Positions 25,582-33,406 of a stretch of 43,797 nt of DNA are shown here, piece by piece (the stretch's first letter is position 1; the number at the start of each line of letters is the position of its first letter). Both the position numbers and the translations under genes were made by a program. The stretch comes from Ignavibacteria bacterium (GTDB lineage Bacteria; Bacteroidota; Ignavibacteria; Ignavibacteriales; Melioribacteraceae). Under the pieces are notes generated by a model, which was not told where the DNA came from, made no database searches, and saw only the letters and a list, made by a program, of their open reading frames with translations. Where the stretch lies: positions 1 through 43,797 of the forward strand of contig JAAYAN010000212.1 of NCBI GenBank assembly GCA_012719345.1, read 5' to 3'.

Positions 25582-26863
25582 TTTCTATCCTTATTTTTAC
25601 AGCATTTGCATGAGCTTGTAAATCTTCTGTTTCGGCAAGTGTGATAACTGTTTCCGAAATACTTTTTAATCCGTTTTTTGTTAATTCCTGAAACGTAATT
25701 CCTTTCATAAAAGATTCTACATTTACACCGCTGAACGATTTGGCATAACCGTATGTCGGTAGCGAATGATTTGTTCCGCTGGCATAATCGCCTGCGCTTT
25801 CAGGAGAATACTTTCCCAAGAAAACAGAACCCGCGTTGGTAATATCTTTTATTGTTTCATTAAAATTTTCTATGCTGAGAATTAAATGTTCCGGAGCAAA
25901 ACTATTGCTGAATTCAATTGCCTGTTTAATATTGTTTACAACAAGTATATATGAATTATTTAACGAACTGTCGGCAAATTCTTTTCTTTTCAGAGTTTTG
26001 GATTGTTTTTCTGCTGCATCCGAAACAGCTTGTGCAATTTCGAAATCTGTTGTAACTAAAATAGCTTGCGAATCTAATCCGTGTTCAGCCTGCGAAAGCA
26101 AATCCGCAGCAACAAATTCCGGATTTGCAGTTTTATCTGCAATTACTAAAACTTCACTCGGACCTGCAGGCATATCAATCGCACAGCCATCGGGATCAAT
26201 ACTGACAATTGATTTTGCAGCAGTTACATATTGACTTCCTGGACCGAATATTTTATCAACTTTGGGAATACTACTCGCACCGTAAGCCATTAGCCCGATA
26301 GCCTGTGCTCCACCGACCAGATAAAATTCTTCAATTCCGCATTTTTCCGCTGCATAAAGCAATGCAGGATTAACAATTCCGTTTTTTGCAGGCGAACATA
26401 CAACTATTCTTTTGCATCCCGCAATTCTTGCAGGAATACCCAGCATTAACATAGTTGAGGGCAATACTGCAGTGCCTCCCGGAATGTAAAGTCCAATATT
26501 TTCTATCGGTCTGTACTGCCTGAAACATTTTACTCCGGGTAAAATTTCAACGCTGTAACCTTCGGATTTCTGATATTTATGAAACTCTAAAATATTCTCA
26601 TAGGCACTGTCAATTGCTTTTTTAACTTTCTCGTCCAAATACTTTGCGCCTTTGCATATTTCTTCTCTGCTAAGTTTGATATTATCGGTAGCAAGTCCGT
26701 CAAACTTTCTGGCATATTTCAGTACTGAATCAATTCCATTAAGCTTTATATCTTCTAAAACAGGCTTTACAATATCAAGTACTTTTTGATTGTTAATTGC
26801 CGGTCTTTTAAAAAGATATTTAATTTCATCGTCATTTAATTTATTTACATCTATAATTTTCAT
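25571..26863 (-). CDS. hisD: Histidinol dehydrogenase
   Basis: Zinc-dependent NAD enzyme for the last two oxidations to L-histidine. 430 residues: YIPGGTAVLPSTMLMLGIPA, VGGAQAIGLMAYG, KIFGPGSQYVTAAK, DMPAGPSEVLVIAD, SQAEHGLDSQAIL, and the catalytic region FAPEHLIL through GDYASGTNHSLPTYGYA. ATG lies one base after the hisG stop, so translation is probably coupled. Confidence 0.97.
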   Translation of the reverse strand: MKIIDVNKLNDDEIKYLFKRPAINNQKVLDIVKPVLEDIKLNGIDSVLKYARKFDGLATDNIKLSREEICKGAKYLDEKVKKAIDSAYENILEFHKYQKSEGYSVEILPGVKCFRQYRPIENIGLYIPGGTAVLPSTMLMLGIPARIAGCKRIVVCSPAKNGIVNPALLYAAEKCGIEEFYLVGGAQAIGLMAYGASSIPKVDKIFGPGSQYVTAAKSIVSIDPDGCAIDMPAGPSEVLVIADKTANPEFVAADLLSQAEHGLDSQAILVTTDFEIAQAVSDAAEKQSKTLKRKEFADSSLNNSYILVVNNIKQAIEFSNSFAPEHLILSIENFNETIKDITNAGSVFLGKYSPESAGDYASGTNHSLPTYGYAKSFSGVNVESFMKGITFQELTKNGLKSISETVITLAETEDLQAHANAVKIRIENGN

Positions 26864-26864
26864 A

Positions 26865-27734
26865 TTAAACTATCATATTATCAATTTGTAAAAGCAAAAT
26901 CCCCGAAGCTCCTGCATACTTAAGTTTGTTATTTATCTGCCAGAATGTTTCTGAAGGAATTACTGCATGAACGGCAACAAGATTTTCATCTGCAAGCGGT
27001 AAAACTGTTGGACTTTTAATTGAAGGCAATATTTCAATAACTTTTTCAAGCTGGTTCTTTGGTACGTTCATCATAAGATATTTCGATTTTTTTGCAGTAA
27101 GAACCGAATCTATTCGGATTAAAAGATTATCCAAAAGTTCTTTTTTGTGGGCATCCATTTCTACTGCCGATGATTGAATAAGAACAGCCTCCGATTCGAA
27201 AACAGGAAATGATTTTTTTAGTTTATTCATTTTCAATGTGTTTCCGGTAGAGACAATATCGCATATCATATCGGCAACACCCAAAGAAGGAGCAATTTCA
27301 ACTGAGCCGCTTATTTCAATAATTTTTGCATTTAAAGAATTTTCTTTTAGAAATGATTTTAGGATATTAGGATATGATGTTGCAATTGTTTTCGCGTTAA
27401 TTTCATTCAGGTTACTTAGTTCTTTGTTTTCAGGTACAGCAATCAGAAGTCTGCACTTACTGAAACCAAGCCTTTTTACAATTGATACCGCTGCCTGTTT
27501 TTCAACCATCACATTCTCGCCCACAATTCCGATATCCGCAACTCCGTCCTTAACGTATTCAGGTATATCATCATCGCGAAGAAACAGAATATCAATATCA
27601 TAATTACGCGAAGGAACAAGAAGTCTTTCACCGTAATTATCAACTTCAAGCCCGCAAGCTTTCAGCATTTCCATCGTTTTTTCTGAAAGTCTGCCTTTTT
27701 TTTGCACTGCTAATTTCAAGTTTCCGTTTGCCAT
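26865..27734 (-). CDS. hisG: ATP phosphoribosyltransferase, long form
   Basis: First enzyme of histidine synthesis (PRPP + ATP). At 289 residues it is the long form with its own C-terminal regulatory domain (about 215-289), so no HisZ is needed and histidine feedback is expected. Visible motifs: LKLAVQKKGRLSEKT, DIGIVGENV, ADMICDIVSTGNTLK (PRPP loop) and the C-terminal SPTVLPL followed by VAVHAVIP. AAAGG precedes ATG. It is the first structural gene of the operon and lies 18-45 bases downstream of a terminator hairpin and a His-rich leader peptide. Confidence 0.96.
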   Translation of the reverse strand: MANGNLKLAVQKKGRLSEKTMEMLKACGLEVDNYGERLLVPSRNYDIDILFLRDDDIPEYVKDGVADIGIVGENVMVEKQAAVSIVKRLGFSKCRLLIAVPENKELSNLNEINAKTIATSYPNILKSFLKENSLNAKIIEISGSVEIAPSLGVADMICDIVSTGNTLKMNKLKKSFPVFESEAVLIQSSAVEMDAHKKELLDNLLIRIDSVLTAKKSKYLMMNVPKNQLEKVIEILPSIKSPTVLPLADENLVAVHAVIPSETFWQINNKLKYAGASGILLLQIDNMIV

Positions 27735-27751
27735 AATTTTCCTTTAAAATT

Positions 27752-27776
27752 AAAAACCCCGGTTAAGGCCGGGGTT
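27752..27776 (-). terminator. Attenuator terminator of the his operon
   Basis: AACCCCGG (27776-27769, read on the minus strand) pairs with CCGGGGTT (27762-27755) around six bases, and continues into TTTTTAATTTT. This very GC-rich stem lies between the leader peptide and hisG, 18 bases before the hisG start. It is inside the transcribed leader rather than at the end of a gene, which is the expected position of an attenuator. Confidence 0.8.
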
Positions 27777-27820
27777 CATTTATTATTTATTTACAAAAAA
27801 TTAAATTTTGTCCTAGCCTC

Positions 27821-27868
27821 TTAGCAAAGATTTGAATGGTGATGAAGATGAATAACTTTTTTTAACAT
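27821..27868 (-). CDS. hisL: Histidine operon leader peptide
   Basis: A 15-codon frame reading MLKKVIHLHHHSNLC and a TAA stop. Four of five consecutive codons (positions 7, 9, 10, 11) are His, in DNA where His is rare. It lies 87 bases before hisG, with a terminator hairpin in between. The stretch covering the stop codon and the next nine bases (27812-27823) can pair, with one bulge and one mismatch, with the 5' half and loop of the terminator (27764-27773). That gives an antiterminator which a ribosome at the stop codon would cover and a ribosome stalled on His codons would leave free. There is no good ribosome site. It is too short for ordinary gene finding. Confidence 0.8.
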   Translation of the reverse strand: MLKKVIHLHHHSNLC

Positions 27869-27888
27869 ACTTATCTTAAATAATTTAT

Positions 27889-27925
27889 GCAGATAATATA
27901 GACAGAATTAACATAATTTCAAAAA
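27889..27925 (-). promoter_or_regulatory. Possible promoter of the his leader and operon
   Basis: On the minus strand TTTTTG (27925-27920) could be a -33 element and TATTATCTGC (27898-27889) a -7 element, with 21 bases between. The latter is an imperfect match to TAnnTTTG. The leader ATG follows about 20 bases later. The site lies immediately after the RNase D stop codon. Confidence 0.35.
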
Positions 27926-27927
27926 CA

Positions 27928-28824
27928 TTATTTTATTCTGCTTGTTTTTTTTGAATATTCATTTTCGGCTTTTTTAAAAGCTTCGTATATCAAATCAATT
28001 AATGGCGCAGCTCTTTTAGGAATTGAGATGTTTTTTAGCAAAGAATCCGCAGAAATATTTTTCTTTACAGCCAATTTAATTAAATCTTCATTTTTTATAA
28101 CCCAGAATGGCGGGAAATCAATTTTACGTGCAATAATATCACGTGCATTATACAAATATTTAAGAACATTTTTTTGCTGATAATTCAAATTACCACTGCC
28201 TTTAATCTGCAAATACGGGTTCTTTTTTTCCCTTATGTCGCATTTTTCGAGCTGTATATTTTTACTTCTCAGAATATCTTTTTGTTCGTCAGTCAGATTT
28301 TTATTAAGATAATTCTCAAGTTCAAACAGATATTTAACATCATTTTCTGCATATTTAAGCTGGTCGTCGCTTAAAGGTCTTTTGTTCCAATCGGATTTTT
28401 GCTTTTTCAGCTTATGAGAATTATCTACATTTAAAACTTCCGAAACAATATTTTCAAGACCAAGCTTGGCATATCCCAATAATTTGAATCCTGCTTGAAC
28501 GTCATAAATATTTCTCAATTTTATTCCTGAAGAATGCTTAAGCAATTTTACATCGAATTCGGCACAAAACATTACTTTGCAGATTTTTTCATCTTCAAAT
28601 ATCGATTTCAAAGAGCTGATATCTTTAATTGTTACCGGATCAACTAAATATATTTTGTCTTCAACTCTTAATTGAACAAGACAAATATGAATTCCATACC
28701 TGTGAAGATTTGATTCGCCTTCAAGATCCAGACCTATTTTTGTAATCCCGCAGTTTTTTATAATTCCGTCAAGATTTTCAAGTTCTTCGTTAGTGTTTAT
28801 CAAATTATTTTGCAAAAAAACCAA
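27928..28824 (-). CDS. rnd: Ribonuclease D-type 3'-5' exonuclease with HRDC domain
   Basis: Trims RNA 3' ends (tRNA maturation in E. coli). The DEDDy active site is visible: D33 and E35 (GLDLEGES), D91 (FCAEFDVKLL), Y158 and D162 (YAENDVKYL). An HRDC nucleic-acid-binding domain follows at about 212-285 (LKYLYNARDIIARKIDFPPFWVI). At 298 residues it is shorter than E. coli RNase D (one HRDC, not two). The frame opens with TTG at 28824. An ATG four bases upstream (28828) would be in frame only if the seven-base A run at 28814-28820 were six, so the start is uncertain. The his promoter follows directly downstream. Confidence 0.85.
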   Translation of the reverse strand: MVFLQNNLINTNEELENLDGIIKNCGITKIGLDLEGESNLHRYGIHICLVQLRVEDKIYLVDPVTIKDISSLKSIFEDEKICKVMFCAEFDVKLLKHSSGIKLRNIYDVQAGFKLLGYAKLGLENIVSEVLNVDNSHKLKKQKSDWNKRPLSDDQLKYAENDVKYLFELENYLNKNLTDEQKDILRSKNIQLEKCDIREKKNPYLQIKGSGNLNYQQKNVLKYLYNARDIIARKIDFPPFWVIKNEDLIKLAVKKNISADSLLKNISIPKRAAPLIDLIYEAFKKAENEYSKKTSRIK

Positions 28825-29006
28825 CCATAATTCAAATAAGGTGTAAATATACCTAAATATATTTTAAATCACTTTCTTCAACAATTATTTTATTGTTTTT
28901 TTTAATATTTACAAACATTTTTACATGTAGGATTTATGGATATTTCATTTACTATTTTCATTTCCTTTCGAAAATAATTTGATTTATAAAAATATAAAGG
29001 TAAAAA

Positions 29007-30503
29007 ATGAGCATTAAATTTATGACTGCCGGTGAAGCAGCATCGTTTATTAAAGACGGGGATGTTATCGGTTTTAGCGGGTTTACTCCAGCCGGAGCCT
29101 GTAAAGCAATACCAAAAGCCATTGCTGATAAAGCTGTGGCAGAACACAACGCAGGGAAACCTTTTAAAGTAGGCGTAATAACCGGAGCATCTACCGGAGA
29201 TTCTCTCGATGGTTCTTTAGCACGAGCCGAAGCAATTTCTTTCAGAACACCTTATCAATCGAACAACGATTTAAGAAAACTAATCAATGCTGGCAAAGCT
29301 AATTTCTTTGATTCGCACCTTTCTGTAGTTGCACAAAACATTAGATACGGTTTTCTCGGAAAAATCGACTGGGCAGTTATGGAAGCCTGCGATGTTAATG
29401 AAAACGGTGAAATCGTTCTTACTTCTGCTGTAGGAATTTCTCCTTCTATTTGCAGAACTGCCGATAAAATTTTAATCGAGTTAAACAGAAGACATCCGAA
29501 GGAACTTCGCGGGATGCATGATATATATGAACCAGCTGATCCGCCTTATCGCAAGGAAATACCAATCTATCGCCCATCCGACAGAATCGGGTGTGCTGTT
29601 ATTCAGGTTGACCCTAAAAAAATTGTTGGTGTTGTGGAAACTGATTTACCCGATGAAGTCGGAGGATTTAAAGAACTTGACCCTGTAACAGAAAAAATCG
29701 GGGAAAATGTATCAAATTTTCTTGCAAGCGAGTTAAAAGCAGGAAGAATTCCTAAGTCTTTTCTTCCTATTCAATCAGGAGTGGGCAATATTGCTAATGC
29801 AGTTCTTTATTCACTTGGAGAAAACAAAGAAATCCCGGCATTTGAAATGTACACTGAGGTAATTCAGGATGCGGTTATTAACTTAATGCAAAAAGGCAGA
29901 ATTACTTTTTCAAGCGGTTGTTCACTTACAGTATCTCCTTCACTTTTACAAGAAATCTATCAGGAATTAAATTTCTTTCATTCGAGAATAATTTTAAGAC
30001 CCCAGGAAATTTCAAACAGTCCTGAAGTTGCACGCAGAATCGGCATAATTTCGATTAATACCGCAATAGAAGCTGACCTTTTCGGTAACATAAACAGCAC
30101 TCAGGTTTTAGGTACAAAAATGATGAACGGAATCGGCGGTTCGGGAGATTTTACACGTAATGCATATATTTCTATATTTACAACTCCTTCGGTAGCAAAA
30201 GACGGTAAAATAAGCTCTATTGTTCCTATGGTATCACACGTCGATCACAGCGAACATTCTGTTCAAATATTAATTACCGAACAAGGGGTTGCCGATTTGA
30301 GATCGAAATCGCCCAAAGAAAAGATGGAATTGATTATAAACAATTGCGTACACCCTGAATATAAAGATATGCTGCGGGAATATGTAAAAATAGGCGGTGA
30401 AACTCATACACCTCAAACTTTAAGTGCTTGTTTCGGAATGCATACAACATTCGAAAAAACCGGAGATATGCGCAATACAAATTGGAAGAATTATATGGTA
30501 TAA
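29007..30503 (+). CDS. Succinyl-CoA:acetate CoA-transferase / acetyl-CoA hydrolase family
   Basis: 498 residues, the normal length of the family. N-terminal MTAGEAASFIKDGDVIGFSGFTPAG, RTPYQSNNDLRKLIN, the CoA-site QSGVGNIANAV (256-266), the likely catalytic E284 in MYTEVIQDAV, GIGGSGDFTRNAYISIF and VSHVDHSEHSVQILITEQGVADLR. Family members swap CoA between succinate and acetate, either making acetate from acetyl-CoA or completing a modified TCA cycle. It is a single gene with AAAGG before ATG, divergent from RNase D, and convergent with a sodium/solute symporter that might carry a related acid (inference). Confidence 0.92.
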   Translation: MSIKFMTAGEAASFIKDGDVIGFSGFTPAGACKAIPKAIADKAVAEHNAGKPFKVGVITGASTGDSLDGSLARAEAISFRTPYQSNNDLRKLINAGKANFFDSHLSVVAQNIRYGFLGKIDWAVMEACDVNENGEIVLTSAVGISPSICRTADKILIELNRRHPKELRGMHDIYEPADPPYRKEIPIYRPSDRIGCAVIQVDPKKIVGVVETDLPDEVGGFKELDPVTEKIGENVSNFLASELKAGRIPKSFLPIQSGVGNIANAVLYSLGENKEIPAFEMYTEVIQDAVINLMQKGRITFSSGCSLTVSPSLLQEIYQELNFFHSRIILRPQEISNSPEVARRIGIISINTAIEADLFGNINSTQVLGTKMMNGIGGSGDFTRNAYISIFTTPSVAKDGKISSIVPMVSHVDHSEHSVQILITEQGVADLRSKSPKEKMELIINNCVHPEYKDMLREYVKIGGETHTPQTLSACFGMHTTFEKTGDMRNTNWKNYMV

Positions 30504-30506
30504 CGG

Positions 30507-30536
30507 AAAATAACTCCGGTTTACCGGAGTTATTTT
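30507..30536. terminator. Bidirectional terminator
   Basis: AATAACTCCGG (30509-30519) pairs perfectly with CCGGAGTTATT (30524-30534) around four bases, flanked by A and T runs. It separates the CoA-transferase and symporter genes, which converge here. Confidence 0.9.
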
Positions 30537-30545
30537 TATATCTTT

Positions 30546-32642
30546 TTACATTTCCTTTTCCGCATACAGCATTTTATCTTCCAAAAACAAAGCGCTCAGT
30601 TTATGTTCTCTGCATATAAATACAAGTCCCGTTTCATTATGAGGTTCACCTATGCGGGAATGAACCGATTTTAATCCTCCGAGATATTTCCTTGCATCGC
30701 AAAGATAAACCATATCGCCAACTTCGGCAGACATTTTTTTCATATCCTCTTTGGATAAATTTATAAAATCTTCATCATCACTGCGTAATCTCCATTTAAC
30801 ATATACCCTCTCTCCCTCTTTTTCGTTAACTTTGCTTCCTTTAAACATTTCTTTTGCTTTTTTAACAGACCAAACTGTTAAGCCTTCAAGATGAGTTTCG
30901 GGATCGTATTTAAGATAATATACAGCAGAAATTGATGTAAAGATTATCATAAGAATTGTTACTGAAAGAAGCACACCCAAAGTGCTTGCATCAAACCATA
31001 TTAAAAACAAAAAGAATACAATAAAGATTATCAGCGCTGACATCAAATTCTTATGTTTCTTATATTTCTTTATTCTTTCACTTAGCCCTACAAATACCGG
31101 TTGTAAATATGTTACTAATACACCAACACCGACACAAACAACCGTGTTGTACAAAGCGCTTATGTAAGTATAAGGATGCACGGGATCCATCGGAGTACCG
31201 TGAGCAAAGGGAGTTATCAATATATCGGGATAACGGGCTCCTATAATCATAAGAGAAGAACCGCCAAGAAAAGTAGTAAGAACTCCTGCAGTCGTAAATC
31301 TTTTCCAAAATACACCTAAAAAGATTGCTGTTACAAGAGGCGGAGTAAGAGTAGAATGAAAATATCCGTGTGCTTCGTAAACAGTGGGATAATTATTAAA
31401 AGGTATTGTTGCAATAATTCCTATTACTGTAAAAAATATTGATGCCCATCTTGCCGCACTAAGTTCTTTTTTTGCCTCCTTTTCTTCTGAAGCAAGCCGG
31501 CGCTTAATTAACTTTTTAATTGGTCTGTGAACATCATTAATATAAACTGCAGCAATTGCGTTTATTAAGGAATCGACAGTGCTTAACAATGTTGCCGTAA
31601 GAGCTGCAAGAACAAATCCGAATACCCCTTCACTGGCAATAATATGAGTAACAGCTATAAATACTTCATCAGAATTTACATTCGGATTAAGAGGCGAGTT
31701 ATTCATTTCCAAAAGGGCTTTCCCAATCCAGCCTGCGCTTCCTACAACTAATGCAGATATTGGGAGCATAAAAAGGACGTTAAATATAGCTGCTTTTCTT
31801 CCTTCATCAACGCTTTTTGCTGACATAAACCTCATCAGCAAACCCATATTCATAAACAGGAATCCAACTGAACCGGCAACACCATCCTGCCAAAATATCC
31901 CTACAAAATTAAAATCGGGCGGCTTATTAAAATCAGCCAACGGAAGTCTCCATTCTACAGGTAAAAGATGCCAGAAAGTATCAAATCCCCCGACGTAGCT
32001 AACCCCTGTAATAAATATTAAAACACCTGTTACCAGTAATATTCCGCCTTGCAGCAAATCAGTAAAAATAACTGCCGTCTGTCCGCCAAAGGTTGTGTAT
32101 ATTCCTGTAATAATGGCAATTACAACTATTACTCCCATTAAAGTTACAGGAATATGCATCCCTATAATATCGAAAGCTTGCGGCAGAAGCGGAGTGAAAA
32201 CTTTTCCCAAGGTTAAAAGTCCTATACCGAGATACCCAATCATATAAAGCAATTGGAAAATTGTAGCAATAAACCTGACAGTGGGACTGAATCTTCTTTC
32301 AAAATATTCGGGGATTGAACGTATTTTTGTGTAAACAACTATTGGCAGCCATCCAAAAAGAAAAAAAGGCATAAAAAACCAGTCATTCATGTAAGTCATT
32401 GTTGAAGAGAGACCATATTCGAAGCCTTTTGCAGAATATTTTACAAAACTGTGGCTGCCTACTCCCGTAGCAACAATTGAAACTGTTATAAGCCACCAGG
32501 CAAATCTTCTTCCGCCAAAGAAAAAGTCGTTTGTGCTTCTGTTATATTTTGCAAAGTAACTGCCAAAAAGCATTATGCTGAAAAAATACGCAAGCATAAC
32601 TATCCAATCGGTCGCTGTTCCAAGTCCGTGTAATGATTCCAT
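30546..32642 (-). CDS. Sodium:solute symporter (SSS family) with a long cytoplasmic tail
   Basis: 698 residues. The first about 570 contain 12-14 hydrophobic helices of the SSS/LeuT fold: DWIVMLAYFFSIMLFGSYFA, the NDFFFGGRRFAWWLITVSIVATGVGSHSF segment, RFSPTVRFIATIFQLLYMIGYLGIGL, TGIYTTFGGQTAVIFTDLLQGG (the conserved GG-x-AV-x-TD motif) and LTATLLSTVDSLINAIAAVYINDV. The last about 125 residues are soluble, with WRLRSDDEDFINLSKEDM and a YLCDARKYLGGLKSVHSR segment of unknown role; typical SSS carriers lack it. The substrate cannot be read from sequence; sugar-type and acid-type members are both possible. A 70-residue membrane protein is encoded four bases upstream. Confidence 0.88.
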   Translation of the reverse strand: MESLHGLGTATDWIVMLAYFFSIMLFGSYFAKYNRSTNDFFFGGRRFAWWLITVSIVATGVGSHSFVKYSAKGFEYGLSSTMTYMNDWFFMPFFLFGWLPIVVYTKIRSIPEYFERRFSPTVRFIATIFQLLYMIGYLGIGLLTLGKVFTPLLPQAFDIIGMHIPVTLMGVIVVIAIITGIYTTFGGQTAVIFTDLLQGGILLVTGVLIFITGVSYVGGFDTFWHLLPVEWRLPLADFNKPPDFNFVGIFWQDGVAGSVGFLFMNMGLLMRFMSAKSVDEGRKAAIFNVLFMLPISALVVGSAGWIGKALLEMNNSPLNPNVNSDEVFIAVTHIIASEGVFGFVLAALTATLLSTVDSLINAIAAVYINDVHRPIKKLIKRRLASEEKEAKKELSAARWASIFFTVIGIIATIPFNNYPTVYEAHGYFHSTLTPPLVTAIFLGVFWKRFTTAGVLTTFLGGSSLMIIGARYPDILITPFAHGTPMDPVHPYTYISALYNTVVCVGVGVLVTYLQPVFVGLSERIKKYKKHKNLMSALIIFIVFFLFLIWFDASTLGVLLSVTILMIIFTSISAVYYLKYDPETHLEGLTVWSVKKAKEMFKGSKVNEKEGERVYVKWRLRSDDEDFINLSKEDMKKMSAEVGDMVYLCDARKYLGGLKSVHSRIGEPHNETGLVFICREHKLSALFLEDKMLYAEKEM

Positions 32643-32646
32643 ATAT

Positions 32647-32859
32647 TTACCAGTAAAGAGCTGCTATTATTAAAATTGCGTGGATTATCATAAAGTATGC
32701 AAAACCAAAAACTAAAATTTTTAACCATCTACGGTGGGCTTTTCTTTTCAGATTTATACTTTTTGATTTATAAATAATATATAGCCCCAGACTGAAAAAT
32801 AACCCGCCAAAACCATATAGATAAATAAAGGGCAACCAGGTATGACTGAAAGGAGGCAT
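32647..32859 (-). CDS. Small two-helix membrane protein paired with the symporter
   Basis: 70 residues: helix 1 about 10-29 (YLYGFGGLFFSLGLYIIY), a strongly basic middle (KSKSINLKRKAHRRWLK), and helix 2 about 47-67. By the positive-inside rule both termini should face the periplasm and the basic loop the cytoplasm. The stop codon is four bases before the symporter ATG, so the two are co-transcribed and probably co-translated. I do not recognise the family; it is not the DUF4212-type small subunit known for some SSS carriers, judging by motif. An accessory or stability subunit is an inference from position. AAGGAGG lies over the start region. Confidence 0.65.
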   Translation of the reverse strand: MPPFSHTWLPFIYLYGFGGLFFSLGLYIIYKSKSINLKRKAHRRWLKILVFGFAYFMIIHAILIIAALYW

Positions 32860-32936
32860 AAAATTTCCTGAAATATTTTTAATAATCAGTAAGTAAGATA
32901 AGTGAAAATAGATTTTTTTGAAATTAAATTCTACAA

Positions 32937-33323
32937 TTATTCTTCAGGAAACATAAAACTTAATTTTGCAGAAACTAAATCCGGATAAATGTTAAATAAT
33001 TTATCCATTCTTGTTACTTGCGATACATATTGCTGAATGTGATTCGGCATTACTGCTTTTACATCGCCTCCGTTTGCCCTTGCTGTACGCACAAGATGAA
33101 CTATTGCTCCGAGAAACGACGAATCCATAAATTCAACCTTTGTCATAACGATTATTATTTTTTTTTCTCCGCCGAAAACAACGTTTGAAGAAAACTCTTT
33201 AAATTTTAACGATACTTTAAGGCTTGCTCTTAAAATTTTTACCGTGATAATTGAAATATCGTCTTTGTTTTCAAAATCGAAATATGATTCGTATTGATTG
33301 CTTAATATGGATTTTGTTATCAT
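32937..33323 (-). CDS. STAS-domain anti-sigma-factor antagonist-like protein
   Basis: 128 residues. The STAS loop reads M-D67-S-S69-F-L-G, retaining the serine that partner kinases phosphorylate. The N-terminal 30 residues are extra, and IIIVMTKVEFMDSSFLGAIVHLVRTARANGG is the core. It is similar in layout to the STAS protein at 3930, which has lost the serine. It sits just downstream of two sensor kinase genes on the same strand, so it may take part in their pathway; no HATPase-only anti-sigma kinase is next to it. Confidence 0.8.
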   Translation of the reverse strand: MITKSILSNQYESYFDFENKDDISIITVKILRASLKVSLKFKEFSSNVVFGGEKKIIIVMTKVEFMDSSFLGAIVHLVRTARANGGDVKAVMPNHIQQYVSQVTRMDKLFNIYPDLVSAKLSFMFPEE

Positions 33324-33406
33324 TTTTTAGATTTTTTTTTAGAAAAATTATATTGTAACAATAACATAATTCCTCAAAATATTCAAATTATTAATTTATT
33401 TTACTA

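Noticed and set aside
27811-27840. tRNA-like sequence upstream of hisG
   Set aside because: It has no cloverleaf; the same bases are explained by the leader peptide and antiterminator.
28902-29149. Two minus-strand open frames opposite the CoA-transferase start
   Set aside because: They are antisense shadows of a well-conserved gene start and have no ribosome site.
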